Source: Nonomuraea sp. NBC_00507 (GTDB lineage: Bacteria > Actinomycetota > Actinomycetes > Streptosporangiales > Streptosporangiaceae). Taken from it: a DNA stretch of 64,000 nucleotides. The first letter of the stretch is position 1. Every line of letters starts with the position of its first letter. The notes under the pieces are model-generated. The model was not told where the DNA came from. It did not search any database and worked only from the letters and a program-made list of their open reading frames with translations. The position numbers and the translations under genes were made by a program. This document shows positions 16,761 through 24,688 of the stretch, in pieces. The stretch is taken from positions 12,214,001-12,278,000 of the forward strand of contig NZ_CP107853.1 of the NCBI RefSeq assembly GCF_036013525.1, read 5' to 3'.

Positions 16761-17867
16761 GTGCAGTCCGTCCTCGAACAAGCCATCCTCCAACAGGCCG
16801 ACCGGAGACTGTCGATCTTCGACGGCGGGCTCGGCTTCCCGCTGATGGTGGTGCATCGGGACGCGCTGGAGCACAACGTCGCGACGATGGCGGCCTTCGC
16901 CGGTGACCATGGGCTGGAGCTGGCCCCGCACGCCAAGACGCACATGTCAGCCGAGATCGCCGCCCTGCAGCTCGCGGCGGGAGCCTGGGGGCTGAGCGTG
17001 GCGACGCCGCGGCAGGCCCAGGTTGTCCGGGGGTTCGGGGTCGATCGCATCATGGTGGCCAACCAGGTCGTGGATCCGGCCGGGCTCGCCTGGGCGGCTG
17101 CCGAGCTGGAGCGGGATCCGGCGTTCGAGTTCCTGAGCTTCGCCGACTCCGTTGCCGGGGTGGACATCCTCGCCGGGCACGCCGGGGCGCAGCCGTTCCG
17201 GGTGCTGGTGGAGCTCGGGCACGAGGGAGGGCGGGCAGGCTGCCGCACCCTCGAGGAGCTGCTGCGGGTGGCCGGGCACGTGCAGGAGACGCCCGGGGTG
17301 GAGCTGGCCGGGGTGGCCGGGTACGAGGGCGCGCTGAAGAGCGCCGACGAGGTCCGGAAATATCTGGACTCCCTGCAGGAGGCCGTCGAATACGTCCGCG
17401 TCAAGAGCCCCATCCTCAGCGTGGGCGGCAGCCAGTGGTTCGACGTGATCGGGCGGGAGCTCGTCGCCGCCCAGGCCAGGATCCTGCTGCGCAGCGGCGC
17501 GTACGTCAGCCACGACGACGGCTACTACCGCGAGCGCACCCCGTTCAACCGCATCGACGGCGAGTTGCGCCCGGCGCTGGAGGTGTGGGCGCACGTCCTG
17601 TCCACGCCCGAGCCCGGGCTGGCGATCGTGGGCATGGGCAAGCGGGACGCGCCCTTCGACGAGGGGCTGCCGATCCCACGCCGCGACGGCGTCACCGTCG
17701 TGCGGATGCAGGACCAGCACACGATCGTGCGGGCCGCCGGCCTCAAGCCCGGTGACCTGCTGGCTTTCGGCATCTCCCATCCCTGCACCGCCTTCGACAA
17801 GTGGCGCGTGCTTCCCCTGGTGGACCGGGACTACCGTGTCGTTGGCACGATAAAGACCAACTTCTAG
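16761..17867 (+). CDS. PLP-dependent D-amino acid enzyme (D-threonine aldolase / D-serine dehydratase-like, alanine-racemase fold)
   Basis: 368 residues of the fold-type III PLP family. The N-terminal barrel motif with the Schiff-base lysine is APHAKTHMS; GVAGYEGAL and SVGGSQWFD follow, and the C-terminal metal-site motif HPCTAFDKWR is typical of metal-activated D-serine dehydratases and D-threonine aldolases. It should dehydrate or cleave beta-hydroxy D-amino acids. GTG 16761 is chosen for the AAGGGGG six bases upstream; longer in-frame starts run back into the 25-bp repeats. Dehydration would give an enamine, which fits the RidA gene 28 bases downstream. Exact substrate unknown. Confidence 0.85.
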   Translation: MQSVLEQAILQQADRRLSIFDGGLGFPLMVVHRDALEHNVATMAAFAGDHGLELAPHAKTHMSAEIAALQLAAGAWGLSVATPRQAQVVRGFGVDRIMVANQVVDPAGLAWAAAELERDPAFEFLSFADSVAGVDILAGHAGAQPFRVLVELGHEGGRAGCRTLEELLRVAGHVQETPGVELAGVAGYEGALKSADEVRKYLDSLQEAVEYVRVKSPILSVGGSQWFDVIGRELVAAQARILLRSGAYVSHDDGYYRERTPFNRIDGELRPALEVWAHVLSTPEPGLAIVGMGKRDAPFDEGLPIPRRDGVTVVRMQDQHTIVRAAGLKPGDLLAFGISHPCTAFDKWRVLPLVDRDYRVVGTIKTNF

Positions 17868-17895
17868 GGAAAGACCAACTTCTCAGGGAGATCGC

Positions 17896-18276
17896 GTGAA
17901 AAAGGAGCTCCGCACGAGCGAGGGCGCCGCCCCCATCGGCGCATACTCGCAGGGCCTCGTGGTGGGCGATTTCGTCTACACCTCCGGCATGGGACCGCTC
18001 GACCCGCAGACCGGCGAGATCGTCGGCGACGACGTGGCCGCCCAGACGCACCAGGTCATGCGCAATCTCGGCGCCATCCTCGCCGCGCACGGCCTCGGCT
18101 TCGATGACGTGATCAAGTCCACCGTCCACCTGCAGCACCTCAAGCGCGACTTCGCCGCCTACAACGAGGTGTACAAGTCCTATTTCAACGCGCCTTACCC
18201 CGTACGCACCACTGTGGGGTCCGAGCTGCTGGACATCCTCGTGGAGATCGACTTCGTCGCGCACAAGAGCGCATAA
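17896..18276 (+). CDS. RidA-family enamine/imine deaminase
   Basis: 126 residues with the RidA/YjgF pattern: GAYSQGLVVGDFVYTSGMGP near the start, a central NLGAIL segment, and the conserved YPVRTTVGSEL with the active-site Arg, then VEIDFVAH. RidA hydrolyses reactive 2-aminoacrylate-type enamines/imines released by PLP dehydratases, preventing damage to other PLP enzymes. Its place directly after a D-serine dehydratase-like enzyme fits that role. GTG 17896 has GGGAG 7 bases upstream. A 14-base direct repeat (aaagaccaacttct at 17852 and 17870) lies just before it. Confidence 0.92.
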   Translation: MKKELRTSEGAAPIGAYSQGLVVGDFVYTSGMGPLDPQTGEIVGDDVAAQTHQVMRNLGAILAAHGLGFDDVIKSTVHLQHLKRDFAAYNEVYKSYFNAPYPVRTTVGSELLDILVEIDFVAHKSA

Positions 18277-18285
18277 GGTCGGCTC

Positions 18286-19482
18286 GTGGACAGTTCGGTT
18301 TACGTCTTCGTCGAGGACCTGCGCGGCGAGGGCGTCGAGCGGGTGCTCGACAGGATCAGCGGGTACGGCGTGGCCGGCATCACCGTCGGAGCCGTGCACC
18401 ACGCCTCCCGCGACGTCACCCCGCACGGGCTGTCCAGGCTGACCGTCCGGCACGACGGGGCGCACTTCGCCCCGCCGGCCGATCTGTTCACCGGGCTGCG
18501 GTTGGCCCCGGTGCCCGGCTATCTGGAGGCGTTCGACGGGCTTCGGGAGGCCTGTGCGAAACGGTCCATGAAGCTCCACGGATGGACGGTGTTCCTGCGC
18601 AACGCCACGATCGGCATGGAGCATCCGGACGTCACCGTACGCGACTGCTTCGGCGACCGCGGCTCCCCCACCGACCTGTGCCCGGCCCATCCGGACGTGC
18701 GCGACTACGCCGTCGCGCTGGCCAGGGCGGTGGCCAGGCTGGGGGTCGACAGCGTGGTGGCCGAGTCGCTGCACTTCCGGCCACTGAAGGCGCAGCGGTC
18801 GTTCGTGCCGCTCGGGCCGATGGACGCCTACCTGTTCGGGCTCTGCTTCTGCGACTACTGCATGCGGCGGGCCACCGACCTGGGCGTGCGGGCCGAGATG
18901 GCGCGGGAGGAGTGCGCCGGGATCGTGGGGCGGGTGTTCGACGGCGACCCGCCCGCGCAGGGCGAGGTGACCAGGGCGGCGCTGACCGCGTACGCGGGGC
19001 CCGACGTCGTGGCCTACGCCAGAGCCCGGTCCGAGACCGTCACGACGCTGGTGTCGGAGGTGGCGTCCGCGGTCGCCGAAGAGGGCTCCAAGCTGGTGTT
19101 CGTGGATTCGACGGGCGCGGTCAAGGGGTATGCCGACGGGTTGCCCACGCCCGGCCTCGCGGCGCACGACGCCTGGCAGTTCGGGGTCGATCTGGTGGCT
19201 CTGGGGGACCTCGTGCCGGCGTTCGGGGTGCTGGCGTACGCGCGGGACGCGGCGCGGGTGGCCGACGACGTGGGCGCCTATCTGCGGTCCGTGGGCAAGG
19301 ACCGGGAGGTGCGGGCGGTGTTGCGGCCGGGCCATCCCGACAGCGATTCCGCCGACCGGCTGGTGGCCAAGGCCCGCGGGGCGAAGGCCGCCGGAGCGCA
19401 GGCGGTGGACTTCTACGCGTACGGGCTGGTGCCGCACCCGGTGCTCGACCGCATCCCGGCCGCCCTGTCCGAAGCCGTGTGA
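18286..19482 (+). CDS. Uncharacterised protein, possible glycoside-hydrolase-like barrel
   Basis: 398 residues starting at GTG 18286, nine bases after the RidA stop. No signal peptide or membrane segment. Alternating beta/alpha stretches, the block FGDRGSPTDLCPAHPDVRDY, a following strand with VVAESLHF, and a Cys cluster FCDYCMRRA resemble the TIM-barrel 'putative glycoside hydrolase' proteins of actinobacteria; this is a weak resemblance from memory. A late AAGAQAVDFYAYGLVP segment looks like the last barrel strand. It is the last gene of the D-amino-acid operon, so it may act on a D-amino-acid-containing glycan or peptide, but that is speculation. Confidence 0.7.
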   Translation: MDSSVYVFVEDLRGEGVERVLDRISGYGVAGITVGAVHHASRDVTPHGLSRLTVRHDGAHFAPPADLFTGLRLAPVPGYLEAFDGLREACAKRSMKLHGWTVFLRNATIGMEHPDVTVRDCFGDRGSPTDLCPAHPDVRDYAVALARAVARLGVDSVVAESLHFRPLKAQRSFVPLGPMDAYLFGLCFCDYCMRRATDLGVRAEMAREECAGIVGRVFDGDPPAQGEVTRAALTAYAGPDVVAYARARSETVTTLVSEVASAVAEEGSKLVFVDSTGAVKGYADGLPTPGLAAHDAWQFGVDLVALGDLVPAFGVLAYARDAARVADDVGAYLRSVGKDREVRAVLRPGHPDSDSADRLVAKARGAKAAGAQAVDFYAYGLVPHPVLDRIPAALSEAV

Positions 19483-19488
19483 CTCCCC

Positions 19489-19869
19489 TTAGGCGGTGCT
19501 GAACAGGCAGAACTCGTTGCCCTCGGGGTCGGCCAGCGTCACCCAGTCGTCGTGCGTGGCCTGCAGGGTGGCGCCCAGCGCGGTCAACCGGGCCAGCTCG
19601 GCGTCGGGGTCGGTGCTCTCCAGGTCCACGTGAACGCGGTTCTTGACGATCTTGCGCTCGGGCACGCGCTGGAACCACAGCCGCGGTGGCCCGCCCTCCA
19701 CCAGCACCGTCGGATCGTCCTCGGGGTCGTCGACGCCTTCGGCACGCAGCCGCGCCAGCTCGGCCTCGTCGTAGGGGGCGATGGCGTAGCCGTCCAGCGC
19801 TGCGGCCCAGAACCTGGCCAGCGAGGCCGGGTGCCGGCAGTCGATCACGATGTCACGCAGGCTGGCCAC
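19489..19869 (-). CDS. VOC-family (glyoxalase-like) protein
   Basis: 126 residues of the vicinal oxygen chelate superfamily: the paired beta-alpha-beta units begin RDIVIDCRHPASLARFWAAAL, and the second half has KNRVHVDLES and ends DPEGNEFCLFSTA. The pattern resembles actinobacterial glyoxalase-like domain proteins with no assigned substrate. It starts at GTG 19869, overlapping the end of the methyltransferase upstream by 17 bases, so the two are likely one transcript. It ends 6 bases from the convergent unknown gene. Confidence 0.85.
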   Translation of the reverse strand: MASLRDIVIDCRHPASLARFWAAALDGYAIAPYDEAELARLRAEGVDDPEDDPTVLVEGGPPRLWFQRVPERKIVKNRVHVDLESTDPDAELARLTALGATLQATHDDWVTLADPEGNEFCLFSTA

Positions 19870-20617
19870 CGGGCCGCCTCGCCTCGATGAGGAACCGGCT
19901 GGAGTGCGCCACGAACGGCCCCTCGGCCTCGATGCGCTCGTGCAACGCCCGCACCTTGTCGCGGTGCCGCTCCACGGAGAACCCCGGCACGATCCAGATC
20001 ACCTTGCGCAGGAAGTAGATCACCGCGCCGATGTCGCGGAACTCCATCCGCAACCGCTCATGCCTCAGGTCCACGACCTCCAGCCCGGCGGACTCGGCCG
20101 CCGCCCTGGCTCGCTCGGGGTCGCGGCCCGAGCCGTCGTGGGGCCCGAGGAAGTGGTCCGTGAGCTCGGCCACACTCCACGGCCCGATCTGCTGGGAGAA
20201 GTAGGACCCACCGGGCCGCAGCACCCTGGCGATCTCCGCCCACCACGTCGTCACCGGGTGGCGACTGCTGACCAGGTCGAAGGCCCCGTCGCGGAACGGC
20301 AGGCGCGGCTCCTCGTCGTCGGCCACCACCCACGCCCCGCGCGGGCGCAGCCGGGCGGCGGCGAGATGGAGGTTGGGCGGCCACGATTCGGTGGCCACAG
20401 TCACCGGCGGCAGGGTGGGCAGGCCCGCGATGATCTCGCCGCCGCCGGTCTGGATGTCGAGTGCCGCTCGCGCCCCCGCCATCCGCTCGCCGAGCAGGCG
20501 CGCGTAGCCCCACGAGGGCCGCTCCTCGCTGGCCCGGCCGTCGAGCCAGGAGAAGTCCCAGCCGTCCACGGAGACCGTGCTCGCCTCCCGGACGAGGTCC
20601 TCGTACGTGCTATGCAT
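19853..20617 (-). CDS. Class I SAM-dependent methyltransferase
   Basis: 254 residues. A Rossmann-like core is visible with motif I as LDIQTGGGEIIAGL, then PRLPFRDGAFDLVSSRHPVTTW (motif II to post-II), and RVLRPGGSYFSQQ, typical of methyltransferase type 11 proteins. A long C-terminal tail includes YFLRKVIWIVPGF. Substrate unknown. The first gene of a two-gene unit with the VOC protein; it starts at ATG 20617. Confidence 0.88.
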   Translation of the reverse strand: MHSTYEDLVREASTVSVDGWDFSWLDGRASEERPSWGYARLLGERMAGARAALDIQTGGGEIIAGLPTLPPVTVATESWPPNLHLAAARLRPRGAWVVADDEEPRLPFRDGAFDLVSSRHPVTTWWAEIARVLRPGGSYFSQQIGPWSVAELTDHFLGPHDGSGRDPERARAAAESAGLEVVDLRHERLRMEFRDIGAVIYFLRKVIWIVPGFSVERHRDKVRALHERIEAEGPFVAHSSRFLIEARRPGGQPA

Positions 20618-20664
20618 GGTTTGACCTTGTCAGCGGCCCGGCCCGGCGTTCAACCAAATTACGG

Positions 20665-21132
20665 TCACGCCGCGGACCCCTCCCAGCGAGCGCCTACGGC
20701 CGCGCGGTCGATCCGGAGCTGGTCGACGAGCTGGGCGACGGGGTCGGGTCGCCGCTGCGCCAGCAGGGTGAGGGCGAGCTGCCGGGGCGCCTCCTTGGCT
20801 CTATTCCTCGCCGTTGTGGCCTTGATGGCCTGGTTGATGGCCGCCCGGGCGCTGGAGGTGAGCGCCGTGGAGGGAACCCGGGGGTGCTTGCGCGGCGCCG
20901 CCGGCAGGTCGCCGGCCTCGAGGCCGATCATGCGCAGCGCCGCCTTGTCGAGGTCGTCGAGCGCCGCCCGGGCCGCCTCCAGGTCCACGCCCAGCGCCCG
21001 TGCCGCGTCCGGGTGGTGGAGGAGGCCGAGCAGCAGGTGCTCGGTGCCCAGTCGCCGGTCACCCCGCAGCCTGGCCTCCTCGAACGCGGCCGTGACGACC
21101 ACATGGAACGGGGTCTTCTGTCTGCCGAACAT
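20665..21132 (-). CDS. Clp N-terminal domain protein
   Basis: 155 residues carrying the Clp R/N repeats without any ATPase: the first is FEEARLRGDRRLGTEHLLLG and LLHHPDAARALGVD, the second, weaker, begins LTSSARAAINQAI and includes LALTLLAQ. Stand-alone Clp-N proteins in actinobacteria may bind substrates or peptides; some accompany small HTH regulators. It lies 9 bases after the HTH gene at 21142-21345 and is presumably co-transcribed from the operator-containing region at 21346-21396. Role not established. Confidence 0.85.
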   Translation of the reverse strand: MFGRQKTPFHVVVTAAFEEARLRGDRRLGTEHLLLGLLHHPDAARALGVDLEAARAALDDLDKAALRMIGLEAGDLPAAPRKHPRVPSTALTSSARAAINQAIKATTARNRAKEAPRQLALTLLAQRRPDPVAQLVDQLRIDRAAVGARWEGSAA

Positions 21133-21141
21133 CGCGAATCC

Positions 21142-21345
21142 TCACTTCCCGTACTTGGCGTGCACGGACTGCCGTGACATGCCGAGCGCGTCGCCTATCT
21201 GCTCCCAGGTCCAGCCCTGCTCCCTGGCGAGCGCCACCGATACCGCCTCGACCTGCTCGGCCAGCCGGTGCAGCGCGCCCACCGCCCGCAGACCCATGGC
21301 GGGGTCGCCGGACCTGATCCGCTCGGAGAGCTCTGTAACGTCCAC
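21142..21345 (-). CDS. Small helix-turn-helix DNA-binding protein (67 aa)
   Basis: 67 residues: an N-terminal helical segment (ELSERIRSGDPAMGLRAVGAL), then a clear HTH (WTWEQIGDALGMSRQSVHAKYG) at the very C-terminus. The GTG start at 21345 abuts a 20-bp palindrome (21347-21366), so the message is probably leaderless and autoregulated. It is the best candidate to bind the paired operators shared with the divergent FAD monooxygenase at 21397, and forms an operon with the Clp-N gene. Confidence 0.8.
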   Translation of the reverse strand: MDVTELSERIRSGDPAMGLRAVGALHRLAEQVEAVSVALAREQGWTWEQIGDALGMSRQSVHAKYGK

Positions 21346-21346
21346 G

Positions 21347-21366
21347 CTGTCAGGCTAGCTTGACAG
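21347..21366. promoter_or_regulatory. Palindromic operator 1 between HTH gene and FAD monooxygenase
   Basis: CTGTCAGGCTAGCTTGACAG is a near-perfect 20-base palindrome (one mismatched pair), starting 1 base from the GTG of the HTH gene. It matches operator 2 in inverted orientation at 18 of 20 bases. Confidence 0.7.
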
Positions 21367-21374
21367 CCGTAGAT

Positions 21375-21394
21375 TTGTCAATCTAGCCTGACAG
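21375..21394. promoter_or_regulatory. Palindromic operator 2 between HTH gene and FAD monooxygenase
   Basis: TTGTCAATCTAGCCTGACAG, ending 2 bases before the ATG of the monooxygenase. Centre-to-centre distance from operator 1 is 28 bases. No ribosome binding site fits between it and the ATG, so the monooxygenase is probably leaderless. Confidence 0.7.
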
Positions 21395-21396
21395 GC

Positions 21397-22860
21397 ATGG
21401 ATGACGTGTTGATCGTAGGGGCGGGACCCGTCGGCCTCATGCTCGCGTGCGAGCTGGGCCTGTCGGGAGTCCGCCCGATCGTGCTGGAGAAAAGGACCGA
21501 GCCGAGCGAGCAGCCCAGGGCCAACGGCCTGGGTGGGCAGATCATCGAGCTGCTCGACCATCGTGGCCTGCTGGAGCGTTTCAGCGAGGGCAGCCCGTTC
21601 GCGGGCCGGGCGCCGGGGTTCCCGTTCGGCTCGGTGCCGCTGCGCTTCGATGGGCTGGACGACATCCCCCTACGCCTGCTGCTGATCCAGCAGCCGCGCA
21701 TAGAGCGACTGCTGACCGAACGCGCGATCGAGCTCGGGGCCGAGATCAGGCGAGGGTGCGACGTGGTGTCCCTCGCCCAGGACGCCGAGGGCGTGACCCT
21801 CGGCCTGGCGGACGGCCAGGTGCGGCGCGCCCGCTACGTCGTGGGCTGCGACGGCGGTCGCAGCCTCGTGCGCGAGCTGGCCGGGATCGACTTCCCCGGC
21901 ACCACCGACGACCACGTGCTGCGGCTGGGCCACTTCAGTACGGATGGCGTCGCCGATCCCTTCAAGCCCCTGGAGCTGGCCGGGCTGGAACCGGGCTGGA
22001 ACCGGACGCCGCGCGGCCGCGTCCTGCTCACCTCGCTCCAGCACGGCGTGCTGATCGCCGGCGTCCGGGAGAAAGGGGAGCCCCAGGACGGGCCCGTGAC
22101 GATCGAGGACTTCCACGCGGCGGTGCGCCGCGTGCTGGGCCGCGACCTGCCCTTGGGGGAGCCGATCTGGTTGTCGAGCACGGCCGCGCAGGCCAGGCTG
22201 GCCGAGCGGTACCAGGCCGGGCGGGTGTTCCTGGCAGGGGACGCCGCGCACCTGTTCCCCGCGGGCGGCTCGGCGCTCAACGTGGGCATGACCGACGCGG
22301 CCAACCTGGGCTGGAAGCTGGCCGCCGCGCTCCACGGCCGCGCCCCGGAAGGCCTGCTCGGCACGTACGAGGCCGAGCGCCGCCCGGCCGCCGAGCGAGC
22401 CCTCGTCCAGACCCGTGCGCAGGCGGCCCTGGACCGCCTGGACGACGAGGACGGAGCCGCGCTGCGTGAGCTGCTCGCCGAGGTGTTCGCGTACGAGCAG
22501 CCGGCCCGCCACCTGGCCACGCTCCTGCACGGCTCCGATATCCGCTACGGCTCCGCGCCGCATCCGCTGGTCGGCCACTTCGTCCCTGACCTGGCCCTGA
22601 AGGACGGCCGCCGGGTCGCCGAGCTGATGCGCACGGGCCGGCCGGTGCTACTCGACCTCGGCGGCGGGGCCGAGCTCGACGGCAGCGAGCTCCGCGGCCG
22701 CACCGAGGTCGGCGGCGGCTGGATTGACGTGGTCAGCGCGCGTGCCGACGATCCACCCGCCGACGCGCTGCTGATCCGTCCCGACGGCTACGTGGCCTGG
22801 GCAGGCGCGGCCGGCATGCCGGAAGCGGTGTCCGCATGGTTCACACCCAGCCCGGCTTGA
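21397..22860 (+). CDS. FAD-dependent aromatic-hydroxylase-type monooxygenase
   Basis: 487 residues of the class A flavoprotein monooxygenase family (PheA/TfdB type). Motifs: FAD-binding VGAGPVGLMLACELGLSG at the N-terminus, the DG motif VVGCDGGRSLVRE at about residue 145, and the GD motif FLAGDAAHLFPAGGSALNVG at about residue 280, with a thioredoxin-like C-terminal domain. Relatives hydroxylate phenols, polyketides or antibiotics (rifampicin monooxygenase belongs here), so a detoxification role is possible. The start codon lies 2 bases after an operator shared with the divergent HTH/Clp-N operon, which suggests induction by the substrate. The end overlaps the convergent response regulator by 20 bases. 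Confidence 0.88.
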   Translation: MDDVLIVGAGPVGLMLACELGLSGVRPIVLEKRTEPSEQPRANGLGGQIIELLDHRGLLERFSEGSPFAGRAPGFPFGSVPLRFDGLDDIPLRLLLIQQPRIERLLTERAIELGAEIRRGCDVVSLAQDAEGVTLGLADGQVRRARYVVGCDGGRSLVRELAGIDFPGTTDDHVLRLGHFSTDGVADPFKPLELAGLEPGWNRTPRGRVLLTSLQHGVLIAGVREKGEPQDGPVTIEDFHAAVRRVLGRDLPLGEPIWLSSTAAQARLAERYQAGRVFLAGDAAHLFPAGGSALNVGMTDAANLGWKLAAALHGRAPEGLLGTYEAERRPAAERALVQTRAQAALDRLDDEDGAALRELLAEVFAYEQPARHLATLLHGSDIRYGSAPHPLVGHFVPDLALKDGRRVAELMRTGRPVLLDLGGGAELDGSELRGRTEVGGGWIDVVSARADDPPADALLIRPDGYVAWAGAAGMPEAVSAWFTPSPA

Positions 22861-23488
22861 CCAGCCCCGACTCATAGGCGATCACGACCAGCTGGGCCCG
22901 ATCCCGGGCATGCAGCTTCATCATCGCCCGGGACACGTGGGTCTTCGCGGTGGCCGGCGACATGAAGAGCTTGGCGGCGATCTCGTCGTTGGTCATGCCG
23001 GTGCCGACCAAGGAGAGGACCTCGCGCTCGCGCTCGGTGAGCTGATCGAGGCCGTCGGCGGCGACCGGCGCCTTGGCGCGCGAGGCGTACTCGGCGATCA
23101 GACGGCGGGTCACGCTCGGCGACAGCAGCGCCTCGCCGGCCGCGACCACCCGGACGGCCTGGATCAGCTCCGCCGGTTCGGTGTCCTTGACCAGGAAGCC
23201 GCTGGCGCCGCCGCGCAGCGCCTCGAAGACGTATTCGTCCAGCTCGAACGTCGTCAGGATGATGATGCGCGGTCCCTCGGGCATCTGGCGGGTCGCGGTC
23301 AGGCCGTCGGTGCCGGGCATGCGGATGTCCATGAGCACCACGTCGGGCCGGTGCTGGGCAGCCAGCCGCACCGCCTCCGCGCCGTCGGAGGCCTCGGCCA
23401 CCACGGTCATGTCGGCCTGGGCGTCGAGCAGCGCCTTGAAGCCGGCCCGGACCAGCGCCTGGTCGTCGGCCAGCAGCAGCTTGATCAT
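22841..23488 (-). CDS. NarL/FixJ-family response regulator
   Basis: 215 residues: receiver domain (LLADDQALVRAGFKALLDAQ, phospho-Asp in VVLMDIRMPG, Thr in ILTTFE, Lys in FLVKDTEP) and a C-terminal LuxR-type HTH (LTEREREVLSLVGTGMTNDE, then AKTHVSRAMMKL). The ATG at 23488 overlaps the kinase stop in an ATGA junction, so it is co-translated with the kinase. Confidence 0.93.
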   Translation of the reverse strand: MIKLLLADDQALVRAGFKALLDAQADMTVVAEASDGAEAVRLAAQHRPDVVLMDIRMPGTDGLTATRQMPEGPRIIILTTFELDEYVFEALRGGASGFLVKDTEPAELIQAVRVVAAGEALLSPSVTRRLIAEYASRAKAPVAADGLDQLTEREREVLSLVGTGMTNDEIAAKLFMSPATAKTHVSRAMMKLHARDRAQLVVIAYESGLVKPGWV

Positions 23489-24594
23489 GAGGTCTCCTCG
23501 GGTAGGGGCAGCCGGGCCTCGACCTGGAAGCCCCCGCCTGACGGGCCTGCGACGAGCGTCCCGCCCAGCGCGGCGGCCCGCTCGCGCATGCCGGGGATGC
23601 CGTTGCCGCTGCCGGACTCGGACAGGACAGCAGGCGTGGTCGCGCCGGTGTCGGTCACGCGGATGACGAGCTCGCTCGAGCAGTATTCCAGCCGCACGGT
23701 CACCGCAGAGCCGGGGGCGTGGCGGGCGGCGTTGGTGAGCGACTCCTGCACGATCCGGTAGGCGGCCCGCTCCACCGAAGGAGGCAGGGGGCGTGAGCCG
23801 ACCCGTTTGAGCGTCACCTCCAGTCCCGAGCGCTCGATCAGCTCGTCGAGCCGGTCGAGCCCGGCCGTGGGCGAGCGCGGGGCGCCCTCGCGCAACACGT
23901 TCAGCACCGAGCGCATCTCGCCCAGGACCTCCTTGGAAGCCGCCTTGATGGTGGCCAGGGCCGTCCTGGCCTGTTCGGGATTGTCGTCGATGAGGTGCAG
24001 CGCGGTCGACGCCTGGACGTGGATGAGTGAGATGTTGTGCGCGAGCACGTCGTGCAGCTCCTGCGCCATGGTCAGCCGCTCCTCGCTGGCCTGCCGCCTG
24101 CTCTCCTCTTCGGCGGCGCGCTGCTGCTGGGCCCGTCGTTCGCGGGCGATCCTGACCAGTTCCGCCGCGACCATGGTGAGTAGGATGAATGAGGAAACCG
24201 CCAGGTCGTGGAAGAGCCCGCGCTGCGGTTGGAGGGTGACCCAGGAGTAGAGGATGAAGGCCGCGAGCGTGATCCCGGCCAGGATCCACGCCACCAGCCG
24301 ATGGCGCCGCAGGACCAGCAGGAACAACATGACGATCGGCGCGACGAACACTCCGCCGTAGGGGTAACCGCCCCAGACGTAGACGTAGGTCGCCAGGAAG
24401 GTGACGACGGCCGTGCTGATCGGGAACTTCCGGTGCAGGACGATCATCAGTGGCCCGACCAGCAGCAGCCCGTAGGCGAACGGGTCGAGCGGCTCCCTGA
24501 ACGTCTGGCCGCGCTGCGCACCCTGGGACAGCCCCACTTGGAACACGGCGGTGATCAGGGCGAGGTAAGGGGCGAAGCCGGACTTCGAGCGCAC
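23485..24594 (-). CDS. Sensor histidine kinase, DesK/NarL type (HisKA_3)
   Basis: 369 residues. The N-terminal half has four to five hydrophobic helices (about 10-150), then a coiled coil rich in Arg/Glu/Gln, the HisKA_3 dimerisation motif with phospho-His (AQELHDVLAHNISLIHVQAS), and a C-terminal HATPase domain (QESLTNAARHAPG, VTDTGA, GNGIPGMRERAAALGG). It partners with the response regulator it overlaps. No ABC transporter is adjacent, so the target is not evident. Starts at GTG 24594. Confidence 0.92.
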   Translation of the reverse strand: MRSKSGFAPYLALITAVFQVGLSQGAQRGQTFREPLDPFAYGLLLVGPLMIVLHRKFPISTAVVTFLATYVYVWGGYPYGGVFVAPIVMLFLLVLRRHRLVAWILAGITLAAFILYSWVTLQPQRGLFHDLAVSSFILLTMVAAELVRIARERRAQQQRAAEEESRRQASEERLTMAQELHDVLAHNISLIHVQASTALHLIDDNPEQARTALATIKAASKEVLGEMRSVLNVLREGAPRSPTAGLDRLDELIERSGLEVTLKRVGSRPLPPSVERAAYRIVQESLTNAARHAPGSAVTVRLEYCSSELVIRVTDTGATTPAVLSESGSGNGIPGMRERAAALGGTLVAGPSGGGFQVEARLPLPEETS

Positions 24595-24688
24595 GCCTCA
24601 ACGCTAGGTCACCACTCCGACCGGCGCATCACCCTCATGTCGCAGGGGGCCCTACCACAACAGGCGTACCTGGTAGATGGTGGAGATC

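Noticed and set aside
15326..17413. 695-codon minus-strand frame
   Set aside because: Antisense to the D-aminoacylase and PLP enzyme genes; low-complexity product.
17743..19437. 564-codon minus-strand frame
   Set aside because: Antisense to RidA and its neighbour, both clear by family motifs and spacing.
21346..21396. Rifamycin-associated element upstream of the FAD monooxygenase
   Set aside because: The monooxygenase is of the same broad class as rifampicin monooxygenase, but the palindromes (CTGTCA/TGACAG) do not look like that element as I remember it, so no rifampicin link is claimed.
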